35,858 bases of DNA from Rhodopirellula sp. Lineage in GTDB: Bacteria; Planctomycetota; Planctomycetia; Planctomycetales; Planctomycetaceae. The translations under genes and the position numbers were made by a program. The stretch lies in the NCBI GenBank assembly GCA_013203845.1, contig JABMPE010000710.1, positions 1 through 35,858 of the forward strand, in the 5' to 3' direction. Shown here one piece after another: positions 17,764-24,381 of the stretch. Position 1 is the first letter of the stretch. Each line of letters starts with the position of its first letter. The notes under the pieces are model-generated. The model saw nothing but the letters and a program-made list of their open reading frames with translations. It ran no database searches and had not been told where the DNA came from.

Positions 17764-18228
17764 CTAAACGAGAATTCCGGCAGTCGTCGTACCGCTGGCG
17801 ATCGATGGAGTGTCGGTCACTCTCTCAGCGGAAGAAGCTGGCCGGCCGATCGATTTTGAGTGCTGCGATGGCTGGATCGTCTCTTGAAACAGCAGTTCGG
17901 TTGGAAGCGGCGGCGCTGATGTCATCCGCTCGTACGAAACGACAAACTCGATCGTGTTCAATGTGATGCGATCGCCAGGCAGCAGCGGTGCGACGGAGAT
18001 GGTTCGACCGTTGATTCTGGTCGACTCGTCGGGCGAAGTGTCGGCAACGTACAGCGTGTCACCGACCTGTTTGATCTCGCAGCACTCGTGCAAGCCATAA
18101 GAGTTGGCGACGGTCGGCGACCACTCAGCCGGGTCGCAGAGCGTAAAGGGAAAACGATCGATCAGCAGGGGCCGATGTCGATTGCCGTGCGACGCGCCGC
18201 CGTCAATTCGGTAAAGTCGAAGTCTCAC
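17764..18228 (-). CDS. FHA-like domain protein
   Basis: About 154 residues. The first about 110 residues fit a forkhead-associated (phosphothreonine-binding) fold: strands LRLYRIDG, PLLIDRFPFTLCDP, ECCEIKQVGDTLYVADT, STRINGRTI and LLPGDRITLNTIEFVV. The NG and LxxGDxI signatures are clear, but the usual GR and SxxH phosphopeptide-binding residues are not, so binding may be lost or changed. The tail is a Pro/Ser-rich linker. I chose GTG 18228 because GGAGG lies 8 bases upstream; the frame extends back to 18354, and TTG 18234 is possible. It stands alone between a repeat and the response-regulator gene. Confidence 0.7.
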   Translation of the reverse strand: MRLRLYRIDGGASHGNRHRPLLIDRFPFTLCDPAEWSPTVANSYGLHECCEIKQVGDTLYVADTSPDESTRINGRTISVAPLLPGDRITLNTIEFVVSYERMTSAPPLPTELLFQETIQPSQHSKSIGRPASSAERVTDTPSIASGTTTAGILV

Positions 18229-18609
18229 TTTCAAGTCCTCCAGAAGCTCCTTCTCTGTCAGGAGAACGTCCACAAGCGCCGGACGTCGCCGCGAGCCGGA
18301 CTGGGCATTCGCAAGAAGCGTGCCGGAGCGCTCACGGCATTTGTTTCGAATCAACGTTCGGTCACCTGTGCGGCTCCGTCGTGTTGGATTTGCCGCTTAA
18401 AACAAGGCTTCGAACGCGCCAGGTGCTGTTTTCGCGGTCGAATCGTCGATCGATCGAACCGGCACCAGAGCGTTAACGTCCCGCCATATAGCAGCAACGA
18501 CTCGACCCGAAAATTGACGACGCGTTGACACCATCGCTGGATTTGCTCGCCAGACGCGCAGCGACGCTCACAATTTCGTCAGATGCTATCGAGTCAAACC
18601 GCAGCCTTC
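18229..18609. other. Gene-free interval
   Basis: About 380 bases between the response-regulator stop and the FHA gene start. The only long frame runs opposite to the FHA gene and looks like an antisense shadow. No terminator with a clear T-run was found. The FHA promoter should be here. Confidence 0.3.
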
Positions 18610-19227
18610 TTAGTTGCCGAAACCCGCAACACTTTTGACCGCTGATACGAGGTCAACCACGGTCGACGATCCCATTCGCTTCATCACTCGGGATCGGCGG
18701 TCTTCAATCGCCCGCAGGCTCAACGTCAACTCTTGAGCAATTTCACGGTTCGTGCGGCCTTCGAGTATCAGATCGAGGACTTCCCGTTCTTTATTTGTCA
18801 GAGATTCCAGACGCGACTTGACCTCTGCGTGATGACGTGCAGAGTTGATGACTGACTGAGATTCTGCCAACGCTTTTTCGATCGTCGTTGAAAGCTCTTC
18901 CATACGAAACGGTTTTTCAAGGAACGTGAAAGCTCCTTGAGACATCGCTTCCACGGCCATCCTGACATCAGCGTGACCGCTCATCATGATGATGGGAATT
19001 CGAACGCCAGCAGCGTTCAGAGTTCGTTGCAGTTCGATGCCGCTCGTTTCCGGCATGCGAACATCCAGTACCAGACAACCGGTTGTTGTCTCGTCACATG
19101 CTGCCAGGAATTCTTCAGCTCGCGCGAAAGCACGAACCTCGACGCCCAGCGCTCGGGCCACGATGCTGATCGCCTGCCGCACTGCGGGATCGTCATCAAC
19201 AATGTAGACGATTCGTTTGTCATCCAT
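18610..19227 (-). CDS. FixJ/TodT-type response regulator
   Basis: A 205-residue transcription regulator. The receiver domain has the acidic pair in YIVDDDPAVRQA, phospho-acceptor Asp55 in LVLDVRMPETSG, Ser83 in MMSGHADV and Lys105 in LEKPF. This is the FixJ pattern. A LuxR-type helix-turn-helix follows (about 140-200): LTNKEREVLDLILEGRTNREIAQELTLS, with SLRAIEDRRSRVMKRM. ATG 19227 starts 7 bases after the kinase stop, so the two genes are co-transcribed. It is presumably phosphorylated by that kinase. Its targets are unknown; the neighbouring cytochrome and porin genes are candidates. Confidence 0.93.
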   Translation of the reverse strand: MDDKRIVYIVDDDPAVRQAISIVARALGVEVRAFARAEEFLAACDETTTGCLVLDVRMPETSGIELQRTLNAAGVRIPIIMMSGHADVRMAVEAMSQGAFTFLEKPFRMEELSTTIEKALAESQSVINSARHHAEVKSRLESLTNKEREVLDLILEGRTNREIAQELTLSLRAIEDRRSRVMKRMGSSTVVDLVSAVKSVAGFGN

Positions 19228-19234
19228 CGAAAGT

Positions 19235-20512
19235 TCACACCGTGCAACTGACAGGTAAAGTGAATGTAAACGTGGCTCCGCCGTCACCAGCATTGTCGGC
19301 CCGGATATGTCCACCGTGGGCTTCGACGATTGAACGGCAGATCGCCAGCCCAAGTCCGAGGCCATCGGAACGTGTCGTGTAAAAGCTCTCAAACAGGCGA
19401 CTGGCTGCTTCCTGTGAAAAACCTTCGCCAGAATCACTGATCGTCACCTGGAGGAAACCTTCGGCCAGCTCTTCTGCTGAAACGCCCACACGTCGACTCG
19501 ACGGTGAGATCTGATTCATCGCGGTTACCGCATTCTGGACAAGGTTTGCAATCACCTGCCCAATCAATGTTTCTTCGGCAAGGACGTCCGGCAAACTCTG
19601 CGGAACGTTCACAACAAGCTGTGCGCCGCCTTGTTCGCAGCAATGTTCACAGATCGGCAACACGTCGGCCACAATCTTCGCCAGAGACACCGATGTTCTA
19701 GACGTTTCTTCCCGACGGACAAGGCTACGTACGGATCGGATCACGCGTGAGGCTCGCTCGGCCTGATTGGCAATTTCTGAAAGACTGGTTTTCAGTTCCC
19801 AAACAAGCGATTCGTCGACTTCGCGAACGGTTGACTCAGAACTGGACGCGGCATCCTGCTGCAAGACAGGTCCGAGCATTGCTGCTGCCGCGTCAGCCTG
19901 CAGGCAGATGGCCAGCAGCGGCTGATTCAGCTCGTGCGCCAACCCGGAAGCCATTTCACCAACAGACAACAGTCGCTGGCGATGGGCGAGTTCTCCGAGT
20001 TGTCGTCGCTTGCTGTCCTCCGCCTCGACCAGCGCGGTGACGTCACGAATGATTCCGGTAAATCGATAGGTTCCGTCGGGCCTCTGCATCGCACCAAACG
20101 ACATTTCAATCGGGAACTCATGTCCGTCGCGATGAAGCCCGTTGAAACGCAGTCCCTGCCACGATTGCTGCTTACCAGTTCGAAGGAAGCAGGAAATTCC
20201 GGCGTGATGCCTTTCCCTGGCGGCATCCGGCATGAGTGTCGTTACTGGCTGACCAATCAGCTCGGCAGACTTATAACCAAAGACCTGATAGACGGCGGCA
20301 TTAATATGGACAATTTCACTCCGCTGGTCGATCGTGACAATCACGTCCGTCGCCGAGTCCAGAATAATCTGCAGGACTTTTTCACGTTCCCTGACAAACT
20401 GATCGGCAGACTTGAGTTGCGTCAGTTCACTCTTGAGACGGCGGTTTTCATGAGCCAGAAACTCAAGCCCGGACTCAGCGGTCTCTGCCGGATTTTCGTT
20501 TTCCGTGAACAC
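19235..20512 (-). CDS. PAS-domain sensor histidine kinase (FixL-like)
   Basis: About 425 residues. A short coiled coil (15-45) leads into a PAS domain (about 46-160: DSATDVIVTIDQRSEIVHIN to FTGIIRDVT). I see no membrane segment, so it is cytoplasmic. The H-box is GLAHELNQPLL with His193, the FixL/NtrB type. The ATPase has NLVQNAVTAM (N-box), ISDSGEGF (G1) and GLGLGLAICRS (G2). The start GTG 20512 has GGAAGG 7 bases upstream; the frame reaches back to 20551 (TTG), overlapping the GAF gene. A haem-binding PAS cannot be claimed from sequence alone. It partners with the response regulator downstream. Confidence 0.93.
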   Translation of the reverse strand: MFTENENPAETAESGLEFLAHENRRLKSELTQLKSADQFVREREKVLQIILDSATDVIVTIDQRSEIVHINAAVYQVFGYKSAELIGQPVTTLMPDAARERHHAGISCFLRTGKQQSWQGLRFNGLHRDGHEFPIEMSFGAMQRPDGTYRFTGIIRDVTALVEAEDSKRRQLGELAHRQRLLSVGEMASGLAHELNQPLLAICLQADAAAAMLGPVLQQDAASSSESTVREVDESLVWELKTSLSEIANQAERASRVIRSVRSLVRREETSRTSVSLAKIVADVLPICEHCCEQGGAQLVVNVPQSLPDVLAEETLIGQVIANLVQNAVTAMNQISPSSRRVGVSAEELAEGFLQVTISDSGEGFSQEAASRLFESFYTTRSDGLGLGLAICRSIVEAHGGHIRADNAGDGGATFTFTLPVSCTV

Positions 20513-20547
20513 TGCCAGGCCTTCCAGAAAGTGCCATTCAAAAAGAG

Positions 20548-21507
20548 TCAATCAATGAAAACGCAGATGGCCTGAACCTGGCCATATGCGATGACGGGCC
20601 ACCCCGCGGACCACGTCAGTCCGTGCTGATTTGCCAGCTCCGCCAATGATGCGGGCTCCGAGTCGAAACCAGTCTGCACTTGAGGCAGTCGATTTTCCCA
20701 GACCGTGCCGACAAGGCCTTTACCCGGGCCACATGAGATCTCGTGACAAAGCTCTGCCATCGGCGGTGCTCCCGGAGCCACGGTACTGGTCAAGGTAAAC
20801 AATGAGCGATCTTCGTTGGGGGTCCAGATCTGAATCACCTGCGAAATTGGTGATCGGTTGGCCGAAAGCAGCAGCACGACGGATCGAACGTCTTCGCTGT
20901 TTCGGATCACTGGCACGGCCAGCCCGAAATCAAGACCCTCGGCATCAGCGCCGGAAGCTCGCAGAAAGTCCGTTGAGTCCGCCAGTCGATTCATCAACCG
21001 AGGCATTCGCGACTGCCACACATCACCAGGCAGACCCGCACCATAGGGAAAGCGAAGGTACTGCGTCATCCGCCGGAAGCGGTCCAGATTCGCGTAGAAG
21101 CCGGTGCCAGGCATCAACTCGTTTCGCGTTTCTTCGAGAATCCACGATTCGAATGCGGCAGCGCTGATGTCGCTGGTATGGCAAAGAAAAAGAAGTACGG
21201 CCACAAACTTCTCGCCGTCAAAAATCGGGACGCCGATTCCGGCAGTCAGGTCGTCCGATTGAGCGGCTTCATGGCGCACGAAATCCGTGGTCGCCAGATC
21301 GTTGAAGATCACCGGCACGCCAGCTTCCCAGACAAGTCCTGGAAGACCGTTACCAGGATGAAACGTCGTTTTTTCAGTCACGGCCTCTAAGGCGTTGGAA
21401 CCCGCGTAGTACGCGCTGGATCGTTCCAGCAGTCGTCCGTCGGCAGTTGGAGTCCAGACTTCTACAGCTCGCAACAGCCTGACGCCGTTTCCTGTTGCTA
21501 TATTCAT
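20548..21507 (-). CDS. Triple-GAF sensory protein
   Basis: About 319 residues, cytoplasmic, with no output domain. Three tandem GAF-like units repeat a common pattern: VEVWTPTADGRLLERSSAYY / HPGNGLPGLVWEAGVPVI; an analogous unit with FPYGAGLPGDVWQSRMPR; and IQIWTPNEDRSLFTLTSTV / GPGKGLVGTVWENRLPQV. Each ends in a hydrophobic strand pair such as GVPIFDGEKFVAVLLFLC. GAF domains bind small molecules; NreA of staphylococci is a stand-alone GAF protein that binds nitrate. ATG 21507 has GAGGT upstream and is first in the operon with the PAS kinase and FixJ-type regulator. I infer it delivers a small-molecule signal, possibly nitrate or nitrite, to the kinase. Confidence 0.85.
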   Translation of the reverse strand: MNIATGNGVRLLRAVEVWTPTADGRLLERSSAYYAGSNALEAVTEKTTFHPGNGLPGLVWEAGVPVIFNDLATTDFVRHEAAQSDDLTAGIGVPIFDGEKFVAVLLFLCHTSDISAAAFESWILEETRNELMPGTGFYANLDRFRRMTQYLRFPYGAGLPGDVWQSRMPRLMNRLADSTDFLRASGADAEGLDFGLAVPVIRNSEDVRSVVLLLSANRSPISQVIQIWTPNEDRSLFTLTSTVAPGAPPMAELCHEISCGPGKGLVGTVWENRLPQVQTGFDSEPASLAELANQHGLTWSAGWPVIAYGQVQAICVFID

Positions 21508-21599
21508 GGTGAGACCTCGACTATCAACCGATTTCTGACTGATCATTGAGCTGGTGACTGGGTTTTCGGATCAGGCTTCAACAAACTCTTTCTCACGGG

Positions 21600-21728
21600 C
21601 AGTTCGACCCCAGCGTCTGTCCGACCGCCGATATCTGCCCTGGTATAGAAGTCAGTGTGAATGCCCGATGCGGCCAGCCAGTACCGCAACTCATAGTCAT
21701 GCGTTGAGACGGGAAACACCATTCCCAT
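21600..21728 (-). pseudogene. Fragment of an NrtA-like nitrate/nitrite ABC binding protein
   Basis: The frame 21543-21728 reads [18 protein letters not shown], then [13 protein letters not shown], then DAGVEL, after which similarity is lost (the tail is unrelated). This resembles the middle of NrtA/CmpA-type periplasmic binding proteins, where an [18 protein letters not shown] stretch is followed by GFY...ADV and VTPPPQM. Only about 43 residues survive, no flanks match, and the gene continues neither way. It is therefore a decayed remnant. Identification is from memory of the family motif, so a search is needed. Confidence 0.6.
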
Positions 21729-21815
21729 CAGTAAAGCAACCGGGATGCCAAAGAACGTGAGAGACGCATGGAACCACTATTTCTGCGGTCAGATACAGCG
21801 TCTAAACGTGATATT

Positions 21816-21847
21816 TACGTGGTATTACATGCGGTAACTACCACGTA
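21816..21847. promoter_or_regulatory. Perfect inverted repeat upstream of the GAF-kinase operon
   Basis: TACGTGGTA (21816-21824) and TACCACGTA (21839-21847) are exact reverse complements separated by 14 bases. Reading the minus strand it lies about 310 bases before the GAF start. With no T-run it is more likely a protein-binding site than a terminator. A related palindrome CCACGCGTGG occurs at 26597-26606, upstream of the redox fusion gene. Confidence 0.45.
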
Positions 21848-22026
21848 TCAGTGATTCGGAATGCCTTCGAGTCTCCTGGGAAGACATCGTGTGCCTTGAA
21901 AGAAAGCACCGCTCGTCCAGGCAGCAGGCATGGACGGGAAAGCCTTTCCCGGCAGTCCTGATCGCGCGGCAATACAGAAATTCTTTGAGAATCCGGACGG
22001 CATTGCGAAGGTGGGCGTTCGAAAAT

Positions 22027-22103
22027 TGCCATCCTGAGTGAAGCGAAGAAATCTGCGAAACTCCGTTCTGCAGCCAGATAACTCCACTTCATTCAAGATG
22101 ACA
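22027..22103. repeat. Inverted-repeat element with CATCCTGAGTGAAG ends
   Basis: TGCCATCCTGAGTGAAG (22027-22043) is mirrored by CTTCATTCAAGATGACA (22087-22103), 14 of 17 bases. The motif GTCATCCTGAGYGAAGCGAAG is common as a dispersed repeat in several bacterial phyla (recalled, not checked). The 77-base length and terminal inverted repeats suggest a small non-coding mobile-type element. Confidence 0.5.
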
Positions 22104-22177
22104 GGCGGCTTCTCAACGAGTCACCGCGGGTGCTCCCCATCAGTAACACGGCCCACCACGAGCCATGCTGTCTGGAT

Positions 22178-22804
22178 TCAGTCGAGCGGAATTCTAACCA
22201 CGACGCCGCCCATCACGTCGCCTTCTTTGAAGACCGGGTAGTCGGCACGTTTGTTGGCGTGCTCGTTGTGACATTCCCAGCAGGCAGCGGCGACGGCTTT
22301 GTCCGCATAAATCGCCGTGAAGAATTTGCTGCCGCCGATTTCCTCTTCCTTGTAGAAGTTTTCCGTCGGATTTTCAGTGATGAATTTCAGGCCTTCGATT
22401 TCTGTGCCTTCAGCCTGGTTCTGAGGATTCAGCGGCCACTGAGATTTCAAGGCGTATGAAAATCCGGCTTCCGGATTGTCATTGACCAGCTCGGCTCCCA
22501 TGCGAAACATCTGCGCGGGCAGCGGAATCGTGTGATCTTCATCCTGCCAGTATTCGCTGGGTTTGACCGGAGCGCCCTGCTTCTTCAGGCGAGTCACGAC
22601 CTGTTTCGCATACACCGTTCGATCGGCCATCATCACAGCGTGGACTGCGTCCGAAAACTTCTGCGGCGAGATCCCAGCAGCAGGACTCGCTCCCACGGGT
22701 GGAGTTGTGGCCCCTCCGCACCCGATGGCGCTGATCGTCAGAGTTGCTCCCAACCCGAATGCCATCACACCACCAAGCCTGCGAAACAGATTCGTTGCGT
22801 ACAT
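22178..22804 (-). CDS. DUF3365 haem-binding lipoprotein
   Basis: About 208 residues. The signal ends LTISAIGC, a lipobox, so the mature protein is a lipid-anchored periplasmic protein with Cys29 modified. The body fits DUF3365 (Tll0287-like), a PAS/GAF-like haem-binding fold: DAVHAVMMADRTVYAKQVVTR, PLPAQMFRMGAE and AEGTEIEGLKF. One c-type haem site is CWECH (175-179). Family members are suggested redox sensors. ATG 22804 has AAGGA about 10 bases upstream; a TTG at 22822 is an alternative. It is downstream of the multiheme cytochrome on the same strand, consistent with a role in the same electron-transfer route. Confidence 0.85.
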   Translation of the reverse strand: MYATNLFRRLGGVMAFGLGATLTISAIGCGGATTPPVGASPAAGISPQKFSDAVHAVMMADRTVYAKQVVTRLKKQGAPVKPSEYWQDEDHTIPLPAQMFRMGAELVNDNPEAGFSYALKSQWPLNPQNQAEGTEIEGLKFITENPTENFYKEEEIGGSKFFTAIYADKAVAAACWECHNEHANKRADYPVFKEGDVMGGVVVRIPLD

Positions 22805-22949
22805 TATCGGAGTTTCCTTCAATCAATCCTTAGTCCCGGCAGAAGCAGCGAACTCTGCTTGGAACCAAAATTTATATCGAGTCAACTTTCCGCTGTTTCA
22901 ACTGTTCTGAGAATCCGACAGCGGGTTATCGGAAACTCCGCCTGCTTTG

Positions 22950-24359
22950 CTACGGACTCTTTCGCTGTCTGGATTTGAACCAGGACTCGGCCATGTTCAC
23001 CGATTTGAGTTGGCGCTTCGGAGTGCCTTCGTAGCACGTGTCTTTGAGATCCGGATCGGCCAGTGCGTTCAGCGAGAACTTCAAGCCGTGACAGTCCATG
23101 CAAACGCTCCGAACCATCTTTTCGACGGGAGCCAGATTCCAGCTCTGGTTGTGAACGACTCGAACCGCGTCGCTGCTGAAGCCTGCTGATTCTCCTTCGA
23201 CTCGCGGCATGTGACAGGTCGCGCAGGACACACTGCTGCCCGCCGGAGCCTTCCCGAGAATCTCGGCCAGCCATAACTGATAGTGTCTGGAGCCGGTGTA
23301 TTCGCGGCTGTGCTTGTCGTCGTGACACTTCAGACACGCTTCAACCGCAGCCAGCCGGGTGTCGAATTCGTGACCGGGATGGCAGGCATTGCAATCCAGC
23401 GAGCGATGCAGCGAGTCATGATTCATCGGCAGACGAGCCAGCGACGGAGACATGGGACTCAGCCCGGCCTGAGTCCGCATACCATGCAGTCCTGACAGAA
23501 ATCCGCGTGCTTCATCTCGATGGCATTGCCCACAGACTTTCACATCAACGGCGCTGCTCCACGCCCCTCGTCCAGTGGCAGCCTCACCAGCCTGACTCGT
23601 TGCAGAGTTCTGACCAACCTCAGCAGGTACCGTGTGGCAGGCCGTGCAGTTGACTCCGGCTGTCCCGTGAGCCGTGGATTCCCATTCGTGAATGATCTGC
23701 TCGTCAGCGGTGAATTTCGTCGGAGCATCCATGTCCGCTCGAGTGAGTGGCATTTCTTTTTTCTGGCCAGGCCACGGGTCGGACTGAGATTTACGAAGCA
23801 GCGTATGCGGGTCGTCGAGCAGATTCGGCTGAGCCGCATGCTTGAACAGGAAGTTTTCGTAGAGAGCTGTGTTGTCGTGGTAGTTGTGGCACCCGACCGT
23901 CGAACACGAGTCGAAAGTGAAGTCTCGGTGACTGGGACGGGTATCGGCGACATTCCGATGGCAAGTCACGCAGTAGTCGGACGGAACCGTCAGACCGTGA
24001 GTCAGTGTCTGATCGGGGACGTGCTCACGATGACAGGTGATGCATCGGCTTGCGTCGATTTTCGCCAGCAGTGCGACTTTCTGCGGATCGCGAAACTTGC
24101 TTTTCGGATGCGTATCACGAGCGAGTTTCAGATCGCTGGCATGACATTCCAGACACGATTCTTCGCGAACTTCTCCTCCCGGTTCATGACACACTCCGCA
24201 TTTGACTTCGATCTGATAATGACCGTGCGTCGTGTCGCCGGGGAGGAAGAACGTGGAACTGGTTCGCGCCGAATCAGCCGTCGGCAGAGCGAACACCAGC
24301 CACAGGCCGATTCCGACGGTGCCCAGCGCCCAGATTATCCACAAGTGAAAGTTGGACAT
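22950..24359 (-). CDS. Membrane-anchored multiheme cytochrome c
   Basis: About 469 residues from ATG 24359 (MSNFHLWIIWALGTVGIGLW), whose N-terminus is a single membrane anchor. The rest is periplasmic and has ten CXXCH haem sites (CGVCH, CLECH, CITCH, CVTCH, CTACH, CGQCH, CNACH, CLKCH, CATCH, CMDCH) plus one CSTVGCH that fits a CX4CH site. Extra His residues between them can act as distal ligands. The spacing resembles cytochrome c3/NapC-like electron carriers, not a recognised enzyme. The frame extends back to 24419, overlapping the fusion gene; the ATG after the membrane start is better. It follows the redox fusion gene by 22 bases. Confidence 0.9.
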   Translation of the reverse strand: MSNFHLWIIWALGTVGIGLWLVFALPTADSARTSSTFFLPGDTTHGHYQIEVKCGVCHEPGGEVREESCLECHASDLKLARDTHPKSKFRDPQKVALLAKIDASRCITCHREHVPDQTLTHGLTVPSDYCVTCHRNVADTRPSHRDFTFDSCSTVGCHNYHDNTALYENFLFKHAAQPNLLDDPHTLLRKSQSDPWPGQKKEMPLTRADMDAPTKFTADEQIIHEWESTAHGTAGVNCTACHTVPAEVGQNSATSQAGEAATGRGAWSSAVDVKVCGQCHRDEARGFLSGLHGMRTQAGLSPMSPSLARLPMNHDSLHRSLDCNACHPGHEFDTRLAAVEACLKCHDDKHSREYTGSRHYQLWLAEILGKAPAGSSVSCATCHMPRVEGESAGFSSDAVRVVHNQSWNLAPVEKMVRSVCMDCHGLKFSLNALADPDLKDTCYEGTPKRQLKSVNMAESWFKSRQRKSP

Positions 24360-24381
24360 CGAATTCACGAAGCTGTTAGTG

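Larger units (their letters stand above)
21508..22177. other. Long intergenic region with decayed sequence and repeats
   Basis: About 670 bases between the DUF3365 gene and the GAF operon. It holds the NrtA-like fragment, a perfect 9-base inverted repeat (21816-21847) and a second inverted-repeat element (22027-22103). No intact gene is supported. Confidence 0.5.

Noticed and set aside
18088-18528. A 146-residue + strand frame overlapping the FHA gene
   Set aside because: No ribosome site or family match; antisense to a better-supported gene.
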